NCBI RefSeq assembly: GCF_021531355.1
Contig: NZ_JADYTS010000004.1
Location: forward strand, 27,971 to 91,970
DNA from: Leyella stercorea
GTDB taxonomy: Bacteria; Bacteroidota; Bacteroidia; Bacteroidales; Bacteroidaceae
DNA length: 64,000 nucleotides
Direction: 5' to 3'
Shown: positions 45,256 to 53,075 of the stretch, in pieces
How the letters are laid out: each line of letters starts with the position of its first letter
Numbering within the stretch: position 1 is the first letter of the stretch
Notes under the pieces: generated by a model
The model's input: only the letters and a program-made list of their open reading frames with translations
Databases searched by the model: none
Told to the model about the DNA's origin: nothing
Translations under genes and position numbers: made by a program

Positions 45256-46434
45256 ATGAAACAACTTAAGGAAAATGAAGGCATAGAGCGTAGCTTGTTA
45301 CTTGCAATGGCTGTTATAGCAGGATTGACCGTGGCAAATTGCTATTACAACCAACCTCTTCTGGAGATGATACGTCACGACATAGGAGTGAGCCAACATG
45401 AGGCAAACCTGATAACCGTTGTCACCCAAATAGGCTATGCGCTTGGTTTGTGCTTCCTTATCCCTATGGGCGACCTCTACTCGCGCCGTCGCATTATAGT
45501 TGTGAACATGACGGTGGCAGCCATCATGGCCGTCGTCATTGCCGTAGCCCACAATGTGTGGATGATTTGGGGAGCCTCTCTGCTATTGGGAGCCTGCTCC
45601 GTAATTCCGCAGTTTTTCATACCTATAGCAGGACAATATTCCGAGAAGGAGAATAAAAGCAGGAATATGGGCGTCGTTCTGTCGGGGCTGCTGACGGGCA
45701 TACTTGCCTCAAGAGTGGTTAGCGGTTATGTAGGCGAATGGTTGGGCTGGCGCGAAATGTTTTTAATAGCGGCTCTTGTGATGGTGCTGTGCATGGCCAT
45801 TACGCTCAAGATTATGCCACAGATAAAGAGCAACTATGTCGGCACATACGGTGGCTTGATGGCCAGCGTATTTAATATTGTGAAGAGTAATGGGCGCATA
45901 CGTCTTTATGCCGTACGTGCCGCCTTCAGCTTTGGCAGCATGATGGCAATTTGGGCGTGCCTCGCTTTTCGGTTGGCACAGGCTCCGTTCTATTCAGGTA
46001 GCGAGATGGTGGGAACATTAGGATTGTGTGGCATAGCCGGGGCTATAGCGGCAAGCGGTGTGGGCAAGCTTGTTAACCGCTTGGGCATAAGGAATATGAG
46101 CGTTTATGGAGCTTGCTTGCAGCTTGTGGCGTGGGCAACGGCTTGGCTGTTTGGTGACACTTTCATGGGGCTTGTTGTGGCTATCATATTGGTAGACGTA
46201 GGTTTGCAATGTCTGCAACTAAGCAATCAAAGCGGCTGTATACAGGAGATGCCTCAAGCTTCCAACAGGGCCAATACCATATTTATGACTACTTATTTTA
46301 TAGGCGGCTCCTTTGGCACATATTGTGCCGGATTGGCTTGGGCCCATAAGGGATGGATTGGCGTGTGTGCGGTTGGGGCAATCTTGGCTGCAATCTCGCT
46401 CTGCATAACCTGTTTTAATGGGAAGAGAATTTAA
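45256..46434 (+). CDS. MFS transporter (paralogue of the gene at 62192)
   Basis: A 392-residue 12-helix transporter. Helix 1 carries LTVANCYYNQPLL, shared with the second exporter of this window at 62192; the loop after helix 2 has PMGDLYSRRR, and IPQFFIPIAGQYS is also shared. The family is usually annotated as drug or metabolite efflux by proton antiport. Substrate unknown. It has its own promoter and is followed after 13 bases by a threonine aldolase-like gene, so the two are probably co-transcribed; export of an amino acid-like product is conceivable but not shown. Confidence 0.85.
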   Translation: MKQLKENEGIERSLLLAMAVIAGLTVANCYYNQPLLEMIRHDIGVSQHEANLITVVTQIGYALGLCFLIPMGDLYSRRRIIVVNMTVAAIMAVVIAVAHNVWMIWGASLLLGACSVIPQFFIPIAGQYSEKENKSRNMGVVLSGLLTGILASRVVSGYVGEWLGWREMFLIAALVMVLCMAITLKIMPQIKSNYVGTYGGLMASVFNIVKSNGRIRLYAVRAAFSFGSMMAIWACLAFRLAQAPFYSGSEMVGTLGLCGIAGAIAASGVGKLVNRLGIRNMSVYGACLQLVAWATAWLFGDTFMGLVVAIILVDVGLQCLQLSNQSGCIQEMPQASNRANTIFMTTYFIGGSFGTYCAGLAWAHKGWIGVCAVGAILAAISLCITCFNGKRI

Positions 46435-46447
46435 ATAATTGCATTAT

Positions 46448-47506
46448 ATGATTTCATTTCAAAGTGACTACAACAACGGTATGCTGCCGGAGATATTAGA
46501 GGCTCTTGGTAGGACAAACGATGACAAGACTCCTGGTTATGGCTACGACCATTATACAGAGTCGGCAAAACAGAAGATTCGCAAGGCTGTAGATAACGAG
46601 GAGGCTGACGTGTTCTTCCTTGTGGGAGGTACGCAGACCAACACAACGGTCATCGACTCTGTGCTGCTGGGATGTGAGGGCGTTGTTTGTGTGGAGACAG
46701 GACATATTGAGGTGCATGAGTCTGGTGCCGTGGAGGCATTCGGACATAAGGTTATCTCTCTTCCCTCCGTCGACAGCAAGCTGACTCCTGACACTCTGTC
46801 TGCATACATGGACAGATTCTTGGCTGACGAGACGCATCCGCACATGGTGCAACCAGGAATGGTGTATATCTCAATGCCTACTGAGTTTGGAATGGTATAC
46901 ACAAGGACTGAGCTTGAGAATCTGTACGCCACATGCCGGAAATATGATCTGTGTCTGTTTATCGATGGAGCACGACTGGGCTATGGACTGATGTCGGAGG
47001 CTTGCGACTATGACTTGCCCTTCCTCGCCAAGCATTGCGATGTGTTCTATATCGGTGGCACTAAGGTTGGAGCGATGATTGGTGAGGCAGTGGTGTTTAC
47101 AGGTATGAAGGCTCCCAAGTATTTCTTCACCATCGTGAAACGTCACGGAGCTTTGCTCGCCAAAGGCAGAATGCTTGGCATCCAGTTTGACACGCTATTC
47201 ACTGACAATCTGTATTTTAAGGTTTCGCAACATGCCATCAATATGGCTGTCCGCATCTGCGATATATTCAAAAAGCATGGCATAGCGATAGCCTACGACT
47301 CGCCAACTAACCAACAATTTGTTGTTCTGCCCAAAAAACTTTACGAGGCACTTTCACAGAAGGTGGCTTTTGAGATATGGGAGAGAAAGAGTGATGAGGA
47401 GATTGTCTGCCGTTTCGTCACCAGTTGGGCGACAAAGGAAGAGGAGCTGGACGGATTGGACCGAATATTGACAGCTTTATGCGGAGCTTGCCGAGATGAA
47501 GACTGA
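46448..47506 (+). CDS. Low-specificity threonine aldolase-like PLP enzyme
   Basis: A 352-residue fold-type I PLP enzyme of the beta-eliminating lyase/threonine aldolase family. ATG 46448 (MISFQSDYNNGM) is chosen over a TTG 9 bases earlier. The sequence shows PGYGYDHYTESA near the substrate site, FLVGGTQTN, ETGHIEVHESGA, FIDGARLGYGL with the PLP-ring Asp, and the Schiff-base Lys in YIGGTKVGA. Threonine aldolases split threonine or allo-threonine into glycine and acetaldehyde. The family also contains enzymes with related beta-hydroxy amino acids. It lies 13 bases after an MFS exporter. Confidence 0.88.
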   Translation: MISFQSDYNNGMLPEILEALGRTNDDKTPGYGYDHYTESAKQKIRKAVDNEEADVFFLVGGTQTNTTVIDSVLLGCEGVVCVETGHIEVHESGAVEAFGHKVISLPSVDSKLTPDTLSAYMDRFLADETHPHMVQPGMVYISMPTEFGMVYTRTELENLYATCRKYDLCLFIDGARLGYGLMSEACDYDLPFLAKHCDVFYIGGTKVGAMIGEAVVFTGMKAPKYFFTIVKRHGALLAKGRMLGIQFDTLFTDNLYFKVSQHAINMAVRICDIFKKHGIAIAYDSPTNQQFVVLPKKLYEALSQKVAFEIWERKSDEEIVCRFVTSWATKEEELDGLDRILTALCGACRDED

Positions 47507-47518
47507 TTGTGGCAGTTT

Positions 47519-47580
47519 TTATTATATATGCCACCATTGCCCGAGCCATAAACATAAGATTGTGGCTACGGGCAACATTT
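47519..47580 (-). pseudogene. Fossil fragment of lysO
   Basis: About 62 bases (ATTATATATGCCACCAT..., then AGCCAT-AAC-TAAGAT-GTGGCTAC-GGCAACA) match the inside of the C-terminal lysO gene at 35268-35330 at roughly four of five positions and in the same orientation. Nothing of the gene remains on either side. Confidence 0.6.
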
Positions 47581-47671
47581 GCGTTTTTTTGTTTGATAAA
47601 TTTGTTGGCATTTTCTTTCATTCTTATTAGGATTTTTTCTTAAAAATCCACAACATTCCAATATTTATTGC

Positions 47672-47679
47672 TAACTTTG
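47672..47679 (+). promoter_or_regulatory. -7 box of the nuo operon
   Basis: TAACTTTG, about 70 bases before the nuoA start. No convincing -33 element. This is the only promoter signal seen for the whole operon. Confidence 0.55.
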
Positions 47680-47751
47680 CAAACTGAAAATTGCAATTCG
47701 GATACTTATAAAGTATTCTACGTAGAGAAAACAAATTGTTTTAATAATTTT

Positions 47752-48102
47752 ATGGATTTTATTTTATTAATCACAGTCATCTTGACGGCTGTTGTATTGG
47801 TGGTAGGTGCATACGTAGTTGCAAAGCTCGTAGGTCCTCGTTCGTACAACCCAGTTAAGGGTCAGCCTTTTGAGTGTGGTATTCCTACGCGTGGAACCTC
47901 TTGGATTCCTGTGCACGTGGGCTACTACCTCTTTGCTATCCTTTTCCTGATGTTCGACATTGAGACACTCTTCCTCTACCCCTGGGCAGTGGTTGTCAAG
48001 CAGTTTGGAGCCATGGCGCTTGCGAGCGTAGGCTTCTTTATGCTGGTATTGGTATTTGGCCTTGCTTATGCATGGCGGAAAGGAGCATTGGAATGGAAGT
48101 AA
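47752..48102 (+). CDS. nuoA: NADH-quinone oxidoreductase subunit A
   Basis: A 116-residue membrane subunit of complex I; the ATG at 47752 (MDFILLITVIL) gives the normal length, while earlier in-frame codons do not fit. Three membrane helices and the conserved loop PFECGIPTRGTSW between helices 1 and 2 and LFDIET-like MFDIETLFLYPW are visible. NuoA lies at the junction of the quinone site and the membrane arm. First gene of the operon; its end overlaps nuoB by 10 bases. Confidence 0.93.
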   Translation: MDFILLITVILTAVVLVVGAYVVAKLVGPRSYNPVKGQPFECGIPTRGTSWIPVHVGYYLFAILFLMFDIETLFLYPWAVVVKQFGAMALASVGFFMLVLVFGLAYAWRKGALEWK

Positions 48103-48806
48103 GAAAACCTGTCATCAAGAGTATCCCTTACGATGAGTTCAAGGACAATGAGGGCCTTGAGAAAATCGTAGACGAACTCCATGAAGGAGGCGTCAACGTA
48201 GTAGTTGGCTCGCTCGACCAGGCTATCAACTGGGGCCGTTCCAACTCTTTGTGGTCATTAACATTCGGTACTTCGTGCTGCGGTATTGAGTTCATGGCAG
48301 TGGGCTGTGCCCGCTACGACTTCTCACGCTTCGGCTTCGAGGTAACACGTAACTCTCCACGTCAGGCCGACCTCATCATGTGTGCCGGTACCATCACAAA
48401 CAAGATGGCTCCTGTCTTCAAGCGTCTCTACGACGAGATGGCTGAGCCTAAGTATGTTGTAGCTGTGGGCGGTTGCGCCATCTCGGGCGGTCCGTTCAAG
48501 AACTCGTACAACGTGGTGCGTGGCATCTCGGAGATTGTTCCGGTAGACGTTTACGTTCCGGGCTGTCCTCCACGTCCAGAGGCTATCCTCTATGGCATGA
48601 TGCAGCTTCAGCGTAAGGTGAAGGTAGAGAAGTTCTTCGGTGGCGCAAACCACAAGATGAACAGCGAGGAGAAGGAACTCTCAATGTCGAAGGGCGGTCT
48701 GCACGGACTTAGCAACGAGGCTCTCGCAAGCGAGAAGAAGCGCGAGACCATCGTAGTGAACAACGTTCCCGAGGATTTCGACGCTAAGAAAGGTCTAACT
48801 GATTAA
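48093..48806 (+). CDS. nuoB: NADH-quinone oxidoreductase subunit B
   Basis: A 237-residue subunit carrying the N2 iron-sulfur cluster next to the quinone. The start at 48093 (MEVRKPVIKS) overlaps nuoA. The cluster ligands are seen in FGTSCCGIEF, in VGGCAISGG and in VPGCPPRPEA. The last 45 residues are an extra polar tail (KKRETIVVNNVPEDF) beyond the core fold, as in other Bacteroidetes. It is followed by the fused nuoCD gene after 18 bases. Confidence 0.95.
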   Translation: MEVRKPVIKSIPYDEFKDNEGLEKIVDELHEGGVNVVVGSLDQAINWGRSNSLWSLTFGTSCCGIEFMAVGCARYDFSRFGFEVTRNSPRQADLIMCAGTITNKMAPVFKRLYDEMAEPKYVVAVGGCAISGGPFKNSYNVVRGISEIVPVDVYVPGCPPRPEAILYGMMQLQRKVKVEKFFGGANHKMNSEEKELSMSKGGLHGLSNEALASEKKRETIVVNNVPEDFDAKKGLTD

Positions 48807-48824
48807 TATAATAAGGTATAAGAT

Positions 48825-50396
48825 ATGAAACTTGAAAACATTGAACTCTCATTTGACAATTTCGCAAGTGAGATGTCGAAGCTGAAGAACCAGAAACATT
48901 TCGACTACCTTGTTACCATTATCGGCGAGGACTTCGGCGAGGAAGGCTACGGATGTATCTACATCCTTGAGAATACCGACAACAACGAGCGCTGCTCTGT
49001 AAAGACCATCGCCAAGAAGGTAGACGGTAGCGACGTTATCCCTACTGTCATCAATCTGTGGAAGTCGGCTGAATTGCTTGAGCGCGAGGTGTTTGACTTC
49101 GTAGGTATCAAGTTCCTCGGCCATCCCGACATGCGTCGCCTCTTCCTCCGCACCGACTTCAACGGCTATCCTTTGCGCAAGGACTTCGACATGAGTCCCG
49201 AGGCAAACCAGTTCCCGTTGACCGACGAGCCTGAGAGCGACTACACTGTAGAATACTCGCTCAACGCTGACGGCCACCTCGTTGCTACCAAGAAGCGTCT
49301 GTTCGACGATGAGGACTTCGTGGTGAATATTGGTCCTAACCACCCGTCAACTCACGGTGTGCTCCGTTTGCAGACTGTGCTCGACGGCGAGAAGGTGAAG
49401 CGTGTTTATCCTCACCTCGGATATATCCACCGTGGTATTGAGAAGATGTGGGAGGGCATGACCTATCCGCAGACTCTCGCCTTGACCGACCGCTTGAACT
49501 ATCTCTCGGCTATGATGCACCGCCACGCTCTTGTTGGCGTGATAGAGGAGGGTATGGGCATTGAGCTCAGCGACCGTATCCACTATATCCGTACTATCAT
49601 GGACGAGTTGCAGCGTATCGACTCGCACTTGCTCTACCTCGGCTGTACAGCTCAGGACTTGGGTGCACTGACTGCTTTCCTCTACTGCATGCGCGACCGT
49701 GAGCACGTGCTCAACGTTATGGAGGAGACAACAGGCGGACGCCTTATCCAGAACTACTACCGCATCGGCGGACTCCAGGCCGACATCGACCCGAAGTTTG
49801 TAGAGAACACAAAGAAGCTCTGCAAGTATCTGCGTCCGATGATTCAGGAGTATCTCGACGTATTTGGCGACAACGTTATCACTCACAATCGTCTTGTAGG
49901 CGTTGGTCCTATGGGTCTTGAGGATTGTATCAACTACGGCGTGACAGGTCCTGCCGGACGTGCTGCCGGTTGGAAGAACGATACTCGTAAGCGTCATCCG
50001 TACGACCTCTACGACAAGGTAGAGTGGGAGGAGATAACAATGACCGGTTGCGACTCAATGGATCGTTACTACTGCCACATCAAGGAGCTTTATCAGAGCC
50101 TTAACATCATCGAACAGCTTATCGACAATATTCCGGAGGGCGACTTCTACATCAAGCAGAAGCCTATCATTAAGGTGCCCGAGGGACAGTGGTACTTCTC
50201 AGTTGAGGGTGCCAGCGGTGAGTTTGGCGTTTATCTCGACTCTAAGGGCGACAAGAGTCCTTACCGTATGAAGATGCGTCCGATGGGCTTGACCCTTACT
50301 GGTGCTCTCGATCCGATGCTTCGCGGACAGAAGATTGCCGACTTGATTACAACAGGTGCTGCTATCGACTTCGTTATTCCGGACATCGACCGTTAA
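48825..50396 (+). CDS. nuoCD: NADH-quinone oxidoreductase fused subunit C/D
   Basis: A 523-residue fusion. Residues 1-150 are the NuoC (30 kDa) part with LLEREVFDFVGIKFLGHPDMRRLFL-like text near residues 85-115, and residues about 160-523 are NuoD (49 kDa), with NIGPNHPSTHGVLRL, GYIHRGIEK and DRLNYLSAM. Together they form the quinone-reducing end of the peripheral arm. The fusion is known in enteric bacteria and is standard in Bacteroidetes. There is no nuoE, nuoF or nuoG after it; instead a repeat-filled spacer and nuoH follow. Confidence 0.95.
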   Translation: MKLENIELSFDNFASEMSKLKNQKHFDYLVTIIGEDFGEEGYGCIYILENTDNNERCSVKTIAKKVDGSDVIPTVINLWKSAELLEREVFDFVGIKFLGHPDMRRLFLRTDFNGYPLRKDFDMSPEANQFPLTDEPESDYTVEYSLNADGHLVATKKRLFDDEDFVVNIGPNHPSTHGVLRLQTVLDGEKVKRVYPHLGYIHRGIEKMWEGMTYPQTLALTDRLNYLSAMMHRHALVGVIEEGMGIELSDRIHYIRTIMDELQRIDSHLLYLGCTAQDLGALTAFLYCMRDREHVLNVMEETTGGRLIQNYYRIGGLQADIDPKFVENTKKLCKYLRPMIQEYLDVFGDNVITHNRLVGVGPMGLEDCINYGVTGPAGRAAGWKNDTRKRHPYDLYDKVEWEEITMTGCDSMDRYYCHIKELYQSLNIIEQLIDNIPEGDFYIKQKPIIKVPEGQWYFSVEGASGEFGVYLDSKGDKSPYRMKMRPMGLTLTGALDPMLRGQKIADLITTGAAIDFVIPDIDR

Positions 50397-50580
50397 TCGG
50401 AATTTTGAATTTTGAATTTTGAATTTTGAATTGTCGGCTTCGCCGATTAGGAGTTAAGAATTTTGAATTGATAGGGTAAATCGCAATTCAATAATTCAAA
50501 ACTCACAACTCATAATTCAAAATTGTGGCTTGCCACAATAATTCAAAACTCAAAACTCACAAATCAAAATTTAAAGAAAA
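50397..50580. repeat. Repeat-rich spacer inside the nuo operon
   Basis: The 184 bases between nuoCD and nuoH contain four tandem TTTTGAA-type heptamers, then the small palindrome CGGCTTCGCCG, later inverted AATTCAAAA words, and the palindrome GTGGCTTGCCAC, then more TTCAAAACTC words. No promoter or gene is seen. The same kind of spacer follows nuoN. Confidence 0.85.
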
Positions 50581-51666
50581 ATGTTTGACTTTAGTATTGT
50601 AACAAATTGGTTCCACAATCTCCTCGCAGTGACCTGCGGACTCGGAGATTTCTGGACAATACTGATCGAGTGCATCCTGGTTGGTGTCTGCATTCTCGCA
50701 GGTTATGCCATCCTTGCAATCATCTTGATCTTCATGGAGCGTAAGGTCTGCGCCTACTTCCAGTGCCGTCTTGGCCCGATGCGTGTAGGTCCTTGGGGCG
50801 TGTTCCAGGTGTTTGCCGACGTGCTGAAGATGCTCATCAAGGAGATTTTCTCAGTCGACGGCGCCGACAAGGTGCTCTACTATGTTGCTCCGTTCCTCGT
50901 GATTATAGCTTCTGTAGGCACATTCTCGTTCCTGCCTTGGAACAACGGTGCCGAGGTGCTCGACTTCAACGTTGGCGTATTCCTCATGTCTGCTATCTCA
51001 AGCATCGGCATCGTAGGTATCTTTATGGCAGGTTGGGGTTCTAACAACAAGTACTCAGTAGTTTCGGCTATGCGTGGTGCTGTGCAGCTTATCTCTTACG
51101 AGATGTCACTCGCACTCTGCCTTATCACAGCCGTTGTGCTCACTGGCACAATGCAGGTTAGCGGTATCGTTGAGGCTCAGACTGGTGCTTTCGGCTGGCT
51201 CATCTTCAAGGGACATATCCCTGCCATCATCGCTTTCCTCGTGTTCCTCGTAGCAGGTAACGCTGAGGCAAACCGTGGCCCGTTCGACTTGGCTGAGGCT
51301 GAGTCGGAGCTTACAGCCGGTTATCACACCGAGTATTCGGGTATGGGATTCGGCTTCTACTATCTCGCCGAGTATCTTAACCTCTTCGTAGTTTCAGGCA
51401 TCGCCACCACAGTATTCCTTGGCGGTTGGGCTCCGTTCAACATCGGCGTAGAGGCCGTTGACGGTATCCTCAACTTCATCCCTGGTATCGTTTGGTTCCT
51501 TGGCAAGACATTCGCTGTTGTATGGCTGCTCATGTGGGTGCGCTGGACATTCCCACGTCTGCGTATCGACCAGATACTGAAGCTCGAGTGGAAATACCTC
51601 ATGCCTTTGTGTCTCATCAACTTGATTCTCATGACAGTAGTTGTGGCATTCGGTTGGCACTTCTAA
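50581..51666 (+). CDS. nuoH: NADH-quinone oxidoreductase subunit H
   Basis: A 361-residue integral membrane subunit with eight or nine helices that joins the membrane arm to the quinone site. The conserved features are the ERKVCAYFQCRLGPMRVGPWG loop near residues 54-75 and NRGPFDLAEAESELTAGYHTEYSGM, the acidic loop contacting NuoA/B/D. Normal length. The first gene after the repeat spacer; nuoI starts 19 bases after its stop. Confidence 0.95.
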   Translation: MFDFSIVTNWFHNLLAVTCGLGDFWTILIECILVGVCILAGYAILAIILIFMERKVCAYFQCRLGPMRVGPWGVFQVFADVLKMLIKEIFSVDGADKVLYYVAPFLVIIASVGTFSFLPWNNGAEVLDFNVGVFLMSAISSIGIVGIFMAGWGSNNKYSVVSAMRGAVQLISYEMSLALCLITAVVLTGTMQVSGIVEAQTGAFGWLIFKGHIPAIIAFLVFLVAGNAEANRGPFDLAEAESELTAGYHTEYSGMGFGFYYLAEYLNLFVVSGIATTVFLGGWAPFNIGVEAVDGILNFIPGIVWFLGKTFAVVWLLMWVRWTFPRLRIDQILKLEWKYLMPLCLINLILMTVVVAFGWHF

Positions 51667-51685
51667 AAACACATTATTAATAACA

Positions 51686-52222
51686 ATGGAAGAAAACAAA
51701 AAATCATATTTCGGAGAAATCGGAGCTGCTGTGAAGACTCTCGCCGTAGGTATGAAGACCACCTGGAAGGAGTACTTCACACCGAAGAGCACTGAGCAGT
51801 ATCCCGAGAACCGCAAGACTACGCTTCACGTTGCTGCCCGCCACCGCGGACGCCTTGTGATGAACCGCGACGAGAACGGAGCGGTTAAGTGTACTGCTTG
51901 TACACTTTGCGAGAAGGCTTGCCCGAACGGCACCATCAAGATTGTATCGCAGATGGTGGAGAACCCGGAGACCGGCAAGAAGAAAAAGCAGCTTGTCGAC
52001 TACCAGTACGACCTTGGCGACTGCATGTTCTGCGAGCTTTGTGTCAATGCTTGTAACTTCGGTGCCATCAAGTTTGTCAACGATTTCGAGAACTCAGTGT
52101 TCGACCGCGAGGCACTCGTGCTTCACCTCGACAAGGAGGACTACAAGGGAGGCTCACTGCCCAACCTCATCGACGGCGGTGCTGACTTCGAAATCGGAAC
52201 ATTTAACACTAAAACCAAATAA
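51686..52222 (+). CDS. nuoI: NADH-quinone oxidoreductase subunit I
   Basis: A 178-residue ferredoxin-like subunit. The start at ATG 51686 (MEENKKSYFGE) avoids the overlap with nuoH that the longer frame would need. The two [4Fe-4S] motifs are CTACTLCEKACP and CMFCELCVNACN; the second ends in N rather than the usual P. It passes electrons along the peripheral arm towards NuoB. In complexes without NuoEFG it is a candidate docking point for the unknown electron donor, such as ferredoxin or flavodoxin. Confidence 0.93.
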   Translation: MEENKKSYFGEIGAAVKTLAVGMKTTWKEYFTPKSTEQYPENRKTTLHVAARHRGRLVMNRDENGAVKCTACTLCEKACPNGTIKIVSQMVENPETGKKKKQLVDYQYDLGDCMFCELCVNACNFGAIKFVNDFENSVFDREALVLHLDKEDYKGGSLPNLIDGGADFEIGTFNTKTK

Positions 52223-52236
52223 GGAGTAAGAAAACA

Positions 52237-52755
52237 ATGGCAAGTTTAGTAATGTTTTGCATCTTGGCAGTGGTCATCCTTGGCTCGGCTGTCATGTGCG
52301 TGATGACAAAGCGCATCATGCGTTCTATCACATTCCTGCTTTTCGTGCTCCTTGGAGTGGCAGGTCTCTACTTCCTGCTCGACTACACCTATCTTGGTGC
52401 TGCCCAGATCAGCGTTTACGCCGGTGGTATGGTGATGATGTACATCTTCGCCGTACAGCTCGTGAGCAAGCGCACTCTTCAGGGACTTGTTGAGCACGTT
52501 AAGGGTAGCCGCGCTCTCTCAGGTGCATTGCTCTGCATCGTAGGTTTGCTTACCGTAGCTGGCATCCAGCTCAAGAACGGCTTCCTGACTCTCGCTGTTG
52601 AGGGCGAGGAGGTTCCGATGCAGACTATCGGTGAGGCTCTCCTAGGTTCGGAGAAGTATCAGTATGTATTGCCCTTCGAGTTCATTTCAGTATTCCTGCT
52701 GGCATGTATCATAGGTGCAATTGTTGTAGCACGTAAAGAAAAGGAGGACAAGTAA
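52237..52755 (+). CDS. nuoJ: NADH-quinone oxidoreductase subunit J
   Basis: A 172-residue membrane subunit with five helices, including FLLDYTYLGAAQISVYAGGMVMMYIF, the conserved helix 3 with its pi-bulge and Gly-Tyr residues. It is in the usual place between nuoI and nuoK, 14 bases after nuoI and 2 bases before nuoK. Confidence 0.93.
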   Translation: MASLVMFCILAVVILGSAVMCVMTKRIMRSITFLLFVLLGVAGLYFLLDYTYLGAAQISVYAGGMVMMYIFAVQLVSKRTLQGLVEHVKGSRALSGALLCIVGLLTVAGIQLKNGFLTLAVEGEEVPMQTIGEALLGSEKYQYVLPFEFISVFLLACIIGAIVVARKEKEDK

Positions 52756-52757
52756 TT

Positions 52758-53066
52758 ATGATACCAGTAGAATGTTATTTCGTGCTTAGCGCACTTCTGT
52801 TCTTCATCGGCGTGTTCGGTTTCATCACCCGCCGCAACCTGATAGCAATGCTCGTCTCTATAGAGCTCGTGCTCAACGCTGTCGACTTGAACTTTGCGGC
52901 ATTCAACCGCCTGCTCTTCCCGGGCGAGTTTGAGGGATTCTTCATGACCCTCTTCTCTATCGGCGTGAGCGCTGCCGAGAGTGCCGTAGCTATCGCGATT
53001 ATTATCAACGTTTACCGCAATTTCCACAGCGATCAGGTGAACAGTATTGAAAACATGAAATATTAA
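52758..53066 (+). CDS. nuoK: NADH-quinone oxidoreductase subunit K
   Basis: A 102-residue membrane subunit, three helices. NLIAMLVSIELVLNAVDLNF holds the conserved Glu of helix 2 that is part of the proton path, and SAAESAVAIAIIINVYR holds the second Glu. It follows nuoJ with 2-base spacing and precedes nuoL by 9 bases. Confidence 0.94.
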   Translation: MIPVECYFVLSALLFFIGVFGFITRRNLIAMLVSIELVLNAVDLNFAAFNRLLFPGEFEGFFMTLFSIGVSAAESAVAIAIIINVYRNFHSDQVNSIENMKY

Positions 53067-53075
53067 TTTTAGATT

